A stretch of DNA of 64,000 nt from Geothrix sp. SG200 (GTDB lineage: Bacteria; Acidobacteriota; Holophagae; Holophagales; Holophagaceae), in assembly GCF_022808935.1 (NCBI RefSeq), contig NZ_JAKZFR010000002.1, positions 434,001 to 498,000 on the forward strand. The letters are read 5' to 3'. A program made the translations under genes and the position numbers. The notes beneath the pieces were generated by a model. That model searched no databases, was not told the origin of the DNA, and worked only from the letters and a program-made list of their open reading frames with translations. Numbering within the stretch: the first letter of the stretch is position 1; each line of letters opens with the position of its first letter. Shown here piece by piece: positions 9,412-17,855 of the stretch.

Positions 9412-9755
9412 CCCGCATCCGACTGGAGGACATCGCCCACGCCCGCAGCGGCGACAAGGGGGACGGATCCAACGTGGGTATCATCGCCTACACGGAGGCC
9501 GGCTATCGCCTGTTGCAACAGGAGCTTACGCCCGAGTGTGTCAAGCATCACTTTTCAACCATATGCAAAGGTAGTGTTGAACGGTTCGAGGTTCCTAACC
9601 TCAAGGCTCTCAACTTTATCCTGCACGACTCCCTGGGCGGGGGCGGCAGCGAAAGTGTGAAAACTGATGCCCAGGGCAAGACCCATGGGCAGGCCCTGCT
9701 TAGAATGGAACTTGACCTTCCGGCCGGCCTGAGGCTGGCGGATCTCAAACCCTGA
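9408..9755 (+). CDS. AtuA-like small protein
   Basis: A 115-residue protein resembling the C-terminal domain found in AtuA (acyclic terpene utilisation) proteins: LEDIAHARSGDKGDGSNVGI near the N-terminus, and a Gly-rich GGGGSESVKTDAQGKTHGQA tract. Stand-alone copies occur in many bacteria without a proven role. The start has GGAGGT just upstream and overlaps the UDP-glucose dehydrogenase stop (ATGA). The coupling to ugd is notable because terpene catabolism genes are absent. Confidence 0.65.
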   Translation: MTRIRLEDIAHARSGDKGDGSNVGIIAYTEAGYRLLQQELTPECVKHHFSTICKGSVERFEVPNLKALNFILHDSLGGGGSESVKTDAQGKTHGQALLRMELDLPAGLRLADLKP

Positions 9756-9787
9756 AGAGCATTCCCACCCCGCCAAGGAGCACCAAC

Positions 9788-9994
9788 ATGGGCAATCTCG
9801 GAATGATGGAAATCCTGCTGATCGGCATCGCGCTGCTGATTTTCTTCGGGCCCTCCCGCCTGCCGGAACTGGGCAAGAGCCTCGGCAAGGGCATCCAGGA
9901 ATTCAAGAAGGCCAGCCGCGAGCTGACGGATTCCGTGAAGGAAGACGTCACCACCCCGCCGGCCGCCTCTTCCTCCGACAAGGACAAGCAGTAG
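9788..9994 (+). CDS. tatA: Sec-independent translocase subunit TatA
   Basis: A 68-residue TatA/E protein: one N-terminal membrane helix (MMEILLIGIALLIFFGPSRL), the conserved FGPxxLPELG hinge, an amphipathic helix (KSLGKGIQEFKKASREL) and a charged tail. TatA forms the pore through which folded twin-arginine proteins cross the inner membrane. tatC lies 63 bases downstream. No tatB-like gene is adjacent, so TatA may serve both roles, as in minimal Tat systems. Confidence 0.92.
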   Translation: MGNLGMMEILLIGIALLIFFGPSRLPELGKSLGKGIQEFKKASRELTDSVKEDVTTPPAASSSDKDKQ

Positions 9995-10009
9995 GCCCCA
10001 GGCCCTCCA

Positions 10010-10042
10010 CCGGCCGGTCTCCGCAGGGGGGCCGGCCTTTTC
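10010..10042 (+). terminator. possible intrinsic terminator or attenuator between tatA and tatC
   Basis: The hexamer GGCCGG at 10012-10017 pairs with CCGGCC at 10032-10037 and is followed by TTTTC. The stem is short and the loop long, so termination may be partial, giving more TatA than TatC. Confidence 0.45.
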
Positions 10043-10057
10043 TCCCCGTTGAGGACC

Positions 10058-10825
10058 ATGGCGCTTCCGGCCACGCCGCCCGACAAGATGAGCTTCTGGG
10101 AGCACCTGCAGGAGCTGCGGGTGCGGATCGTCCGATCTCTCGGCATCGTGGCCGTGGGCTTCACCATCACCTATGCCTACCGCTTCAAGCTCTGGGCCTG
10201 GGCGCAGAAGCCCTTCCTCGAGGCCATGGCGCGCCAGACGGGCAAGCCTGTCGGAAGCCTGGACCCCTTCGCCTTCACGGACCTCACCGAGCCTTTCTTC
10301 AGCATGATGAGGCTCTCGCTGTGGGCCGCGGCCGTGTTCTGCGCCCCCTTCCTCTTCTACCAGCTCTGGGCCTTCATCCGGCCGGGCCTGCTGCCCAAGG
10401 AACGCCGCCTCGTCATCCCCTTCGTCTTCGTCACCTCGGCCTGCTTCCTGGCCGGCTCCGCCTTCGCCTACTTCCAGGCTTTCAAGTTCCTGGGTGACAT
10501 CCTCTTCCAGGAGGCCTCCCAGGCGGGGCTGCGCGCCAACCTGCACGCCTCGGACTACCTCGACCTGTTCATCTCCACCACGCTCATCACCGGGGTGATG
10601 TTCGAGCTGCCGGTCCTGTTCTTCTTCCTGGCGAAGTTCCGCATCGTGACCGCGCGTCTCATGCTGAAGTACTGGCGCCACGCCACCATCGCCATCCTCA
10701 TCTTCAGCGCGTTCTTCACCCCGGGCGACGTGGTGGTGACCACCGTCTTCTTCAGCGTGGTCCTGCTGGGCCTCTACTTCATCTCCGTGCTGGTGGCCTG
10801 GGCCGCGGAACCCCGCGCGAAATAG
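10058..10825 (+). CDS. tatC: Sec-independent translocase subunit TatC
   Basis: A 255-residue six-helix membrane protein that recognises the twin-arginine signal. It shows the cytoplasmic N-terminal motif SFWEHLQELRVRI, the periplasmic segment FALTDLTEPF-like text (FAFTDLTEPFFSMM), RPGLLPKERR, and a late FTPGDVVVTTVFF helix. The ATG at 10058 has GAGG five bases upstream, preferred to TTG at 10049. Its last 52 bases overlap the convergent murG. Confidence 0.93.
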   Translation: MALPATPPDKMSFWEHLQELRVRIVRSLGIVAVGFTITYAYRFKLWAWAQKPFLEAMARQTGKPVGSLDPFAFTDLTEPFFSMMRLSLWAAAVFCAPFLFYQLWAFIRPGLLPKERRLVIPFVFVTSACFLAGSAFAYFQAFKFLGDILFQEASQAGLRANLHASDYLDLFISTTLITGVMFELPVLFFFLAKFRIVTARLMLKYWRHATIAILIFSAFFTPGDVVVTTVFFSVVLLGLYFISVLVAWAAEPRAK

Positions 10826-11895
10826 GCCCCCAGGTCATCCAGACTGAGCCTCACGGCTAGGTTGGGCTCAGGTGGGACGAACATCCGCGCGTCCACGCCG
10901 GTCATGTGGAGCGCGAGGGACGCGCCGAGCCGGGCCGGAAACTCCGGGCCCTGCTCGACCACGGCGGCGCGGCCCTCCGAGGCCAGGGCCAGGGCATTCA
11001 TGCGCTGGTGGTCATTGGCACTGGTCGGCAGGGGCACCAGGATCGCTCCCCGCCCTGCGGCCTTCAGCTCGGCGCAGGTGCTGGCTCCGGACCGGCTCAG
11101 GACGAGGCTGGCCGCCTCCATGGCCTCATCCATGCGGTGGATGAAGGGGACCAGCTCATGGCGGGGGTGGCGCGGCCGGTCCTTCAGCCGCTCGAACTCC
11201 GCGGGGCCGGCCTGGTGGAGCAGTTCCCACTCCGGGGCCTCCTCCAGCAGCGAAGGCGCGAGCTCCAACAGCGCTTCGTTGAGGGCCCGCGCACCGCCGC
11301 TCCCCCCCAAGATCAGCAGGCGGAAAGGCGGCTCCAGCGCCGATGCCGCCCGAAAGTCCCGCAGGAAGGCCTCTCTCACCGGCGTGCCTACCACCAGGCA
11401 GTCCGCCCCGGGAAGCAGGGAGCGCACGCCTTCGAGGCCGCACCAGACCCGCCTGGCCTTCGGAGCGAGGAGCTTCACCAGGGCGCCCGGCGCGGCATTG
11501 CTCTCATGCAGGAAGTAGGGGATGTCCAGGGCGCGGGCGGCGAGCAGGGCCGGAGCCGCGCCGTAGCCGCCGGTGCCGATCACGGCCCAGGGCCGGGCGG
11601 AGCGCCACAGGGTCTTCAGGTGAGCCGTGGCGCGCCAGAGCTTCCAGGCGGATCTCGCGGCCCGCAGGGGCGACCGACCCAGGAAACCCTCCACATCGAG
11701 CAGCACGTGCGGCCAGGGGCTGGCCGGCAGCTCCCGGGCCTCGATGCCCCGGCGGGCCCCCACGAAGGCGACGGGCCGCTGCGGCCACCGGCGGTGCGCG
11801 CCTTCCGCCAAGGCCATGGCCGGGAAGAAATGCCCCCCGGTTCCACCACCGGTGAGGACGAGGGCTCCTTCGAAGCTCGGCGTGCGATCGCTCAT
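10774..11895 (-). CDS. murG: UDP-GlcNAc:lipid I GlcNAc transferase MurG
   Basis: A 373-residue GT28 glycosyltransferase that makes lipid II at the inner membrane. It has the N-terminal GGGTGGHFFPAMALAE loop, IGTGGYGAAP, HESNAAPG, the second G-loop LILGGSGGARALNE, and the UDP-GlcNAc site RSGASTCAEL with NDHQRMNA. The gene stands alone rather than in a dcw cluster. Its 3' end overlaps tatC by 52 bases in convergent orientation. Shine-Dalgarno sequence is weak. Confidence 0.93.
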   Translation of the reverse strand: MSDRTPSFEGALVLTGGGTGGHFFPAMALAEGAHRRWPQRPVAFVGARRGIEARELPASPWPHVLLDVEGFLGRSPLRAARSAWKLWRATAHLKTLWRSARPWAVIGTGGYGAAPALLAARALDIPYFLHESNAAPGALVKLLAPKARRVWCGLEGVRSLLPGADCLVVGTPVREAFLRDFRAASALEPPFRLLILGGSGGARALNEALLELAPSLLEEAPEWELLHQAGPAEFERLKDRPRHPRHELVPFIHRMDEAMEAASLVLSRSGASTCAELKAAGRGAILVPLPTSANDHQRMNALALASEGRAAVVEQGPEFPARLGASLALHMTGVDARMFVPPEPNLAVRLSLDDLGAYFARGSAAQATSTEMK

Positions 11896-12082
11896 GATCC
11901 GACCACCATACCGGAAGGCGCCCTCTTCCTACCCAAAGGCAAGTGCAACTTACCTGAAGACAGATACGTGATTCCAGGCACAAAGATCCTCAAAGGCCGG
12001 TAAAGTGGAAGGTCACGCCGCGCTAGAATCCATTTTTCCGCCGGTTCCCACCGGCCTGTCCATGACGCATCAGGGAGCGCCC
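11896..12082. promoter_or_regulatory. divergent intergenic region murG/etfB
   Basis: A 187-base stretch of lower GC than its surroundings, with no gene. It must hold the promoters of murG (leftward) and etfBA (rightward). A TAGAAT hexamer at 12024-12029 could be the -10 of etfB, but no convincing -35 is seen. Confidence 0.35.
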
Positions 12083-12832
12083 ATGAAGATCCTCGTCGCC
12101 CTCAAACAGGTCCCCGATACTGAGACCAAGATCAAAGTCGCTGCGGATGGCAAGTCCCTCGATCCCGCGGACGTCAAGTGGATCACCAGCCCCTACGACG
12201 AGTACGCGCTGGAGGAGGCCATTCGTCTCAAGGAGGGCAAGGGCGCCGAGGTGGTGGCGCTTTCCGTGGGCGGCGACACCGCCAAGGATGTGCTGAAGAA
12301 CGCCCTGGCGCTCGGCGCCGACAGTGCCGTGCTGCTGAAGGGTGACGGCCAGGGCGATGCCTTCGCCGTGGCCCAGATGATCGCGGCCTACGCCAAGGAC
12401 AAGGGCTTCGACCTGATCCTCTGCGGCAACAAGGGCCTGGGAGGCGACAACGCCGCCATGGGCCCCATGCTGGCGGAGCTGCTTGGCATCGCCCAGGCCA
12501 ACGTCATCGTGAAGCTTGAGCTCGGCGAAGGCACCTTCAAGGCCGAGCGCGAGATCGAAGGCGGCTCGGAAATCGTGGAAGGCGCCCTGCCCGCCGTGAT
12601 CACTGCCCAGAAGGGCCTCAACGAGCCCCGCTATGCCAGCCTCAAGGGCATCATGGCGGCCAAGAAGAAGACCATCGAGGAACTGGATGCCGCCGCCGTC
12701 ACCGCCGGCGCGCAGGTGAGCGCCCTGGCCCTGCCCCCCGAGCGCCCCGCCGGCCGCCTGCTGCAGGGCGACGCCTCCCAGCAGGCCCAGGCTCTGCTCC
12801 AGGCCCTCAAGGATGAAGCCAAGGTCTTCTAG
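12083..12832 (+). CDS. etfB: electron transfer flavoprotein beta subunit
   Basis: A 249-residue EtfB. It starts MKILVALKQVPDTETKIKV, has the AMP-binding DEYALEEAIRLKE and the CGNKGLGGDNAAMGPMLAE region, and the C-terminal AKKKTIEELD contact segment. With EtfA it carries electrons from acyl-CoA and related dehydrogenases to the quinone pool. The ATG at 12083 follows GGGAG at good spacing. etfA begins 47 bases downstream; no dehydrogenase gene is adjacent. Confidence 0.94.
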   Translation: MKILVALKQVPDTETKIKVAADGKSLDPADVKWITSPYDEYALEEAIRLKEGKGAEVVALSVGGDTAKDVLKNALALGADSAVLLKGDGQGDAFAVAQMIAAYAKDKGFDLILCGNKGLGGDNAAMGPMLAELLGIAQANVIVKLELGEGTFKAEREIEGGSEIVEGALPAVITAQKGLNEPRYASLKGIMAAKKKTIEELDAAAVTAGAQVSALALPPERPAGRLLQGDASQQAQALLQALKDEAKVF

Positions 12833-12879
12833 CCGGTCCTCCTCCGCTGACTGATCCGATATTCGAAAGGACGACATCC

Positions 12880-13851
12880 ATGATTCTCGTGTTCTGTGAA
12901 CTGAAGGACGGCCAGATCCGCAAGCCCAGCGCCGAGGCTCTCAGCGAAGGCCGCCGCCTGGCTGACGCCTCCGGCAAGAAGGTCGGCGCCCTGTTCGCCG
13001 GCGCCTCCTGCGCCGGCGCCGCGGAAGCCGCCAAGTTCGGCGCGGACGTGATCCTCACCGCCGAGGGCGCCACCCTGGCCTCCTATTCCAGCGATGCCTT
13101 CGCGCAGCTGCTGGCGGACGCCGTGAAGGCCAAGGGCGCCACGGTGCTGCTTGCCGCCGCCACCGCGGTGGGCAAGGACGTGCTGCCCCGCGCCGCCGCG
13201 CGCCTGGGCGCCGGCTATGCCTCCGACGTCACCGGCCTCTCCATGGCGGATGGCAAGCTCCAGGCCGTGCGCCCGGTCTACGCCGGCAAGGCCTTCGCCA
13301 CCACCACCTTCGCCAGCGCCGTGCAGACGGCCACCACCCGTCCCAACGTGTTCCCCGCCGCCGAGAAGGCTGGCGCCGGGGCCGTGGAAACGCTGGCCGC
13401 CCCCGCCGGCGACTTCAAGTCCGTGGTGAAGGAGATCCTCGCCAAGGCCGGCGGCAAGGTGGACCTCAGCGAGGCCAACGTGATCGTCAGCGGCGGCCGC
13501 GGCATGAAGGACGGCGCCAACTTCAAGATCCTGGAAGAGCTGGCGGACGCCCTCGGGGGCGTGGTCGGCGCCTCCCGCGCGGCCGTGGACGCGGGCTGGG
13601 GCCTGCCCCACAGCATGCAGGTGGGCCAGACCGGCAAGGTCGTGAGCCCCACCCTCTACATCGCCTGCGGCATCAGCGGCGCCATCCAGCACATCGCCGG
13701 CATGAGCGGCTCGAAGTTCATCGTCGCCATCAACAAGGACCCCGAGGCGCCCATCTTCAAGCTGGCGAACTACGGCATTGTCGGGGACCTGTTCGAGGTG
13801 GTTCCCGAGCTCACCAAGGCCGCGAAGGCCATGGGAATCGGCTCCAATTGA
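12880..13851 (+). CDS. etfA: electron transfer flavoprotein alpha subunit
   Basis: A 323-residue EtfA, FAD-binding partner of EtfB. The C-terminal FAD domain is clear: [50 protein letters not shown] and [19 protein letters not shown]. The N-terminal domain is shorter and less conserved, as usual. A strong hairpin follows the stop, ending the etfBA operon. Confidence 0.94.
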   Translation: MILVFCELKDGQIRKPSAEALSEGRRLADASGKKVGALFAGASCAGAAEAAKFGADVILTAEGATLASYSSDAFAQLLADAVKAKGATVLLAAATAVGKDVLPRAAARLGAGYASDVTGLSMADGKLQAVRPVYAGKAFATTTFASAVQTATTRPNVFPAAEKAGAGAVETLAAPAGDFKSVVKEILAKAGGKVDLSEANVIVSGGRGMKDGANFKILEELADALGGVVGASRAAVDAGWGLPHSMQVGQTGKVVSPTLYIACGISGAIQHIAGMSGSKFIVAINKDPEAPIFKLANYGIVGDLFEVVPELTKAAKAMGIGSN

Positions 13852-13897
13852 TTCTCCGCGGGGATCCTGCGCCTGCGCGCACACCCCCCACCCCCTC

Positions 13898-13926
13898 GCG
13901 AAGGCCGGGCCGAGCCCGGCCTTCGC
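13898..13926 (+). terminator. etfBA terminator-like hairpin
   Basis: A perfect 13-bp inverted repeat: 13898-13910 pairs with 13914-13926 around a 3-base loop. The following sequence is T-poor, so it may act with the second hairpin just downstream. Confidence 0.55.
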
Positions 13927-13939
13927 TCTGCCTTCCCCC

Positions 13940-13981
13940 ATCTGCAAAATCGCCCGGCGGATGCCGGGCGATTTTGCAGAT
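13940..13981. terminator. bidirectional terminator between convergent etfA and DUF1569 gene
   Basis: A 19-bp perfect stem (13940-13958 with 13963-13981) and a GGAT loop. The stem carries AAAAT on one arm and ATTTT on the other, so a U-tract forms on both strands. It separates two convergent genes. Confidence 0.8.
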
Positions 13982-13993
13982 CGAAGAAGGGAT

Positions 13994-14443
13994 TCAGACC
14001 CCGAACTGCCTCAGATGGTGGTCGAAGTGCTTGTAGATGAGGCGGCCCCACTGGTCGCCGCTGAGCCGGCCGAAGAAGGGGTGGATCCTGCCTTCGGTCT
14101 TCGCGGCGCCGCGCTGGACGACGCGGTCGATGAGGGTGGCCAGCCGGGTGCGCTCGGTCTCGAAGTCCTGGGCGCTCGACACCACGTAGATGGGATCGGT
14201 GGGGGAGTTGCGGCGGAAGGGCTTCTCCCCGAAGACCTGGCTCCGGATGAAGGGCGTGATCAGCTTCCCGAGGAGGAGCTGCTTCACCTGACGGTCGCCG
14301 AGGGGATCGCCCAGGGCGAGGGCGCAGTGCTTCATCATCTGGGCGGGATCCATCTTCCCCCACTGGCGCGCGGCGCCCGGCTCCAGTTCCGCGAACCGCC
14401 GGGCCAGGGCATCCCGGTCGGCCGGGTTGAACAGGGAATTCAT
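13994..14443 (-). CDS. DUF1569 family protein (DinB-like)
   Basis: A 149-residue protein of the DUF1569 family, a helical-bundle relative of DinB/YfiT metal-binding proteins. The block WGKMDPAQMMKHCALALGDP is the family signature, with further His residues in IYKHFDHHLRQFGV at the C-terminus that could complete a metal site. Function is unknown. GGAGG lies about nine bases before the ATG. Confidence 0.75.
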   Translation of the reverse strand: MNSLFNPADRDALARRFAELEPGAARQWGKMDPAQMMKHCALALGDPLGDRQVKQLLLGKLITPFIRSQVFGEKPFRRNSPTDPIYVVSSAQDFETERTRLATLIDRVVQRGAAKTEGRIHPFFGRLSGDQWGRLIYKHFDHHLRQFGV

Positions 14444-14462
14444 CGTCGTTTTCCTCCACCAG

Positions 14463-14515
14463 AGAGCCGTTCGCGGCTCCAGAATGCCGCCCGGTTGCGC
14501 CGGACGGCATTCTGG
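14463..14515 (-). terminator. tandem hairpins downstream of the 75-residue gene
   Basis: Two adjacent stem-loops: AGCCG-TTCG-CGGCT at 14463-14476, and a 13-bp stem pairing 14475-14487 with 14503-14515. They lie between two minus-strand genes. No clear U-tract is seen, so they may end transcription or protect the RNA end. Confidence 0.45.
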
Positions 14516-14527
14516 AGATAGGAAGAG

Positions 14528-14755
14528 CTAAACAGGCTCGAACCCCTCATCGCGCAGGAAGTCCCGCGCGTCCTCGGGATCCCCGAACCGGGCGACGACC
14601 ATGTCCCCCTCGTTCACATCCCCATCCATGGCATCCAGGCTGTTCCGCTCCCGGATGACGCATGCGCCGCCGATCTCGTCCAGGCCGAACTGCACCAGCT
14701 CCCGGATGACGCCGTGCTCATCCCGCCACAATTCGACGTGCAGGTCCGTACCCAT
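14528..14755 (-). CDS. small acidic protein of unknown function
   Basis: A 75-residue acidic protein beginning MGTDLHVELWRDEHGVIREL and ending FGDPEDARDFLRDEGFEPV. The ATG at 14755 has GGAGGT five bases upstream, which decides the start over longer in-frame extensions. I do not recognise a family. It lies 31 bases from the cNMP-FHA gene and is probably co-transcribed with it. Confidence 0.6.
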   Translation of the reverse strand: MGTDLHVELWRDEHGVIRELVQFGLDEIGGACVIRERNSLDAMDGDVNEGDMVVARFGDPEDARDFLRDEGFEPV

Positions 14756-14786
14756 GTCCACCTCCCGCGCTCCGTCCGGTGGAAAG

Positions 14787-15509
14787 TTAGCTCTTTTCGA
14801 AGAAGAGCACCACCATGCCGAAGCCCACGCGGTCCCCGTGCTTGAGCTCCCGGGGCTCGCCGGGCTGGATGCGCTCGCCCCGGACGAAGGTGCCGTTCGC
14901 CACGCCCGGCTCTTCCAGCAGGAAGTAGCGGCCATGTTCGCAGAGGATGCGGGCATGGCGCCGCGACACGCTGAGGTTGTGGTCCTCCTCGGTCAGGTCG
15001 ATGTCGGGATGCACGCCCGTGGTCGGGTCGAAACGGCCGATGAGCGAGCCGTGGGCCAGGATGGGATGGGGCTTGCCGCTGAGCACGGACACCAGGTTCG
15101 CCACAGGCGTGCCCGCGGCCTTGGCCGGACGGCTGGCATCCAGCTCTTCCACCCGCTCGCCTAGCTCGCGATGCCGCTGCGCGAGGCGCTGCATCATCTT
15201 CACGGACACTTCGGGGTTCTGACGGATCATGCGCATGAAGGTGCCGCGGTTGATGGCGATGAGATCGGAATCCTCAAGCGCCAGGGCCGTGTGCTGGCGC
15301 GGCAGGGCCTCCAGCAGGCTTCCCTCTCCGAAGAAGTCTCCCTTGGACAGCTCTTCGGTCCACTCCCCCTTCGGCTCCTCTGAGACGTAGAGCCGGACGC
15401 GGCCCGCGAGGATGATGTACATCTGCTGGGCCATCTCCCCCTTGCGGAAGATGACTTCGCCTTCGCGGAAGCGCAGCTTGCTTTGATCGATGAAGCTGGG
15501 TTCAGCCAT
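14787..15509 (-). CDS. cyclic-nucleotide-binding domain plus FHA domain protein
   Basis: A 240-residue two-domain signalling protein. Residues about 10-120 form a Crp-type cNMP-binding domain (REGEVIFRKGEMAQQMYIIL, then KGDFFGEGSLLEALPRQHTA). Residues about 150-240 form an FHA phosphothreonine-binding domain (GRFDPTTGVHPDIDLTEED, then NLSVSRRHARI and NGTFVRGERI). There is no DNA-binding helix-turn-helix, so it is not a classical Crp regulator. It could link a nucleotide or redox signal to a Ser/Thr-phosphorylated partner; none is encoded nearby. Confidence 0.85.
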   Translation of the reverse strand: MAEPSFIDQSKLRFREGEVIFRKGEMAQQMYIILAGRVRLYVSEEPKGEWTEELSKGDFFGEGSLLEALPRQHTALALEDSDLIAINRGTFMRMIRQNPEVSVKMMQRLAQRHRELGERVEELDASRPAKAAGTPVANLVSVLSGKPHPILAHGSLIGRFDPTTGVHPDIDLTEEDHNLSVSRRHARILCEHGRYFLLEEPGVANGTFVRGERIQPGEPRELKHGDRVGFGMVVLFFEKS

Positions 15510-15533
15510 GCAGATCCCGGGGAGTGCCTTAGG

Positions 15534-16070
15534 TTAACCCAGCCCAGGCGATGGGTGAACCGCATCCGAGAAGACCCGGGCCATCAGATCTTCGAGAATC
15601 CTGGCTTCGTCCTCCGAAAACCCCCCGATGTGGGGTGAATCCAGGTCCAGAACCGCCCGGAGGCGGCCGCTGACCGTGATGGGTATCACGAGCTCGGAGC
15701 GGGTCGCATCGTCGCAGGCGATGTGGCCCGGGAATGCGTGGACGTCAGGCACGAGCTGGGTGGTGCCGGTCCGCGCGCAGGCCCCGCACACACCCCGCTC
15801 AAATGAAATGCGGAGGCAACCCATGCCGCCCTGGTAGGGACCGACCGCCAGCATCCGGTCGGCCACGCGGCGGTAGAACCCGCACCAGTTGGCCTGGGGC
15901 ATCGTCTCCCAGAGGAGGCAGGCCAGGGTCGCCTGGAGGGCCACCTCGTCCGTCTCGCCCTCCAGGGCCGCCAGGATCTGCGGTACGGCCGTCCGGAGGC
16001 GCTCCACCCGCGCCGATTCAGGCAGCAGCGTGCCCCGCACCACCGGCTCCAGCAGGATCCCCTCGCTCAT
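15534..16070 (-). CDS. msrC: free methionine-(R)-sulfoxide reductase (GAF domain)
   Basis: A 178-residue GAF-fold enzyme of the fRMsr family, which reduces free methionine-R-sulfoxide. The catalytic cysteine region GVCGACARTGTTQLVPDVHA and HIACDDATRSELVIPI closely fit the family pattern, along with NWCGFYRR near the N-terminus and LDLDSP near the C-terminus. The N-terminus is longer than in E. coli MsrC. The ATG at 16070 has GGAGGT upstream, and the gene is divergent from lpxK. Confidence 0.85.
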   Translation of the reverse strand: MSEGILLEPVVRGTLLPESARVERLRTAVPQILAALEGETDEVALQATLACLLWETMPQANWCGFYRRVADRMLAVGPYQGGMGCLRISFERGVCGACARTGTTQLVPDVHAFPGHIACDDATRSELVIPITVSGRLRAVLDLDSPHIGGFSEDEARILEDLMARVFSDAVHPSPGLG

Positions 16071-16094
16071 CACCACCTCCGCTACCCTGATGCC

Positions 16095-17210
16095 ATGTCC
16101 ATTCTGCGCTACATGGCCGCTCCGCTGTCCCCCTTGTACGGGATGGTCGTGCGCGCCCGTAACCGCAGCTTCGATGCTCATCCCGAGCGGATCTCCCGTG
16201 TCTCCGTTCCGGTGGTGTCCATCGGCAACCTCAGCGCCGGGGGTACCGGGAAGACGCCCCTCACCCTGCTCCTGGCCGAAGGGCTGGAGGCCGCCGGGTG
16301 GACCAATGCCGTGCTGTCCCGGGGCTACGGCGGGCGGCGGGACGTCGATCCCATGAGCGTGGAGGCGGATTCCGATCCCCGCCAGACCGGCGACGAGCCT
16401 CTGCTCATGGCCCGGCGCCTGGGCCCGGAACGGATGGTGGTGGGGCGGAAGCGGCACGCGGCCGCCCTCCGCGCCCTGGCCCAGCGCCCGAACTTGAGCT
16501 GCCTGCTGCTGGACGACGGTTTCCAGCACCGCGCCCTCCACCGGGACCTGGACCTGCTGGTGCTCGATGGCGTGAGGCTCTGGGGAAACGGACGGATGCT
16601 GCCCCTGGGCGACCTGCGCGAACCTGCGGACAGCGCCCGCCGGGCCCATGCGCTGGTGATCACGAGGGCCGCCCGGGTGAAGGATCGCGCGAGGGTCGAA
16701 GCCTGGTGGGCCCGCCATGGCAGCGGCGGACCTCTCTTCTGGGTGGATTTCAGCCTGGGGGCGCTGCGCCGGTGGGGCACGGGCGACCACAGCCCCCTGC
16801 CCCTTCCCGGGATGGGATCTGCCTTCGCCTGGTGCGGCCTCGGCCACCCGGAAGCGTTCTACGCCGACCTGCTGGTGGCCGGCCAGGCGTGGGCCGGCAC
16901 CCACAGCTACCCGGACCACCAGGGCCCCTCGCCCGCCGGCCTGGCCTGGCTCCAGGCCAAGGCGCGGGATGCGGGCGCGGCCTGGCTCGTCTGCACCGAG
17001 AAGGACGCGGTCAAGCTGGGTCCGGGGCACCTCTCCGCGCTGGAGCTTCCCCTGTACGTGGCGGAGCAGCACGTGGTCGGTGGAGAGCCCCTGCTGGCCT
17101 GGGTGCTGACTGGCCTGGCCCGCCTGGCCGCCCGATCAGCCTCAGCGGATCAGCAGCCGCTCCTTGAGCTGGGGCAGGAACCGGCGGCTGACGGGCACAA
17201 GCTTCCCTGA
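16095..17210 (+). CDS. lpxK: tetraacyldisaccharide 4'-kinase
   Basis: A 371-residue LpxK, which phosphorylates the lipid A precursor at the 4' position on the inner membrane. It has a membrane-associated N-terminus (LRYMAAPLSPLYGMVV), a P-loop SIGNLSAGGTGKTPL, LSRGYGG, the DDGFQHRALHRDLDLLVLDG catalytic block and a CTEKDAVKL motif. It shows that the organism makes lipid A-type LPS. The last 69 bases overlap the convergent response-regulator gene; the extra C-terminal tail is not family-typical. Confidence 0.92.
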   Translation: MSILRYMAAPLSPLYGMVVRARNRSFDAHPERISRVSVPVVSIGNLSAGGTGKTPLTLLLAEGLEAAGWTNAVLSRGYGGRRDVDPMSVEADSDPRQTGDEPLLMARRLGPERMVVGRKRHAAALRALAQRPNLSCLLLDDGFQHRALHRDLDLLVLDGVRLWGNGRMLPLGDLREPADSARRAHALVITRAARVKDRARVEAWWARHGSGGPLFWVDFSLGALRRWGTGDHSPLPLPGMGSAFAWCGLGHPEAFYADLLVAGQAWAGTHSYPDHQGPSPAGLAWLQAKARDAGAAWLVCTEKDAVKLGPGHLSALELPLYVAEQHVVGGEPLLAWVLTGLARLAARSASADQQPLLELGQEPAADGHKLP

Positions 17211-17855
17211 CCGGGTCCGGATGAGGGACGACGCGTCCTGGCGGAGGATCTCGTCGATCTGGCGGAGGTTCACCAGCACCTGCTTGTGGCACCGGGCCAG
17301 GGACGGCACCTTGGCCTCCAGGACCGTCAGGGTGAGTTCCGTGAGGAATTCGCCCTTCTCGGTCACCAGGTGGACGCCGCTTTCGCTGGACCGCACGAAC
17401 TCGATCTCCGCCACATCCACGAGCTTGATGCCGTGCCCTGAAATACACGGGATCCGCTCGATGGACGGGCTGTCGTAGGTCGGCTTGCTCCCCTCCCGGA
17501 GGAACCGCTTCAGCTTCTCGGTGGTGCGGGCGAGCCGGTCCGCCTGGACGGGCTTGAGCAGGTAGTCCAGGGCGCTCTCCTCGAAGGCCTTGAGGGCGTA
17601 CTCGTCGTAGGCCGTCACGAACACGACCAGGGGCATCACGTCCGGGTCGAGCATTCCCAGGAACTGGAAGCCGTCGATCTTGGGCATGTGGATGTCCAGG
17701 AACATCACCTCGGGCCGCATGGACTTCACCGCGCGCAGGGCCTGGATCGCGTTGGAGCAGGTGCCCAGCACCAGGTATTCCCCGGTCTCGGAGAGCAGCG
17801 TCTCCAGCTCCTCCCGCACGTGCATCTCGTCATCGACGATCAGGGTCCGCATCAT
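17142..17855 (-). CDS. LytTR-family response regulator
   Basis: A 237-residue regulator. Residues 1-120 are a receiver domain (LIVDDEMHVREELETLL, phospho-acceptor in VMFLDIHMPKIDGF, and Lys in LLKPVQ). Residues about 140-237 are a LytTR DNA-binding domain (ISGHGIKLVDVAEIEFVRSS, then FLTELTLTVLEAK and RCHKQVLVNLRQI). It resembles BtsR/YpdB regulators. The ATG overlaps the stop of the sensor kinase (ATGA). Confidence 0.9.
   Translation of the reverse strand: MMRTLIVDDEMHVREELETLLSETGEYLVLGTCSNAIQALRAVKSMRPEVMFLDIHMPKIDGFQFLGMLDPDVMPLVVFVTAYDEYALKAFEESALDYLLKPVQADRLARTTEKLKRFLREGSKPTYDSPSIERIPCISGHGIKLVDVAEIEFVRSSESGVHLVTEKGEFLTELTLTVLEAKVPSLARCHKQVLVNLRQIDEILRQDASSLIRTRSGKLVPVSRRFLPQLKERLLIR

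Noticed and set aside
8056-12082. Capsule or exopolysaccharide cluster around UDP-glucose dehydrogenase
   Set aside because: No glycosyltransferase for polysaccharide, flippase or polymerase is adjacent; murG is a cell-wall gene.
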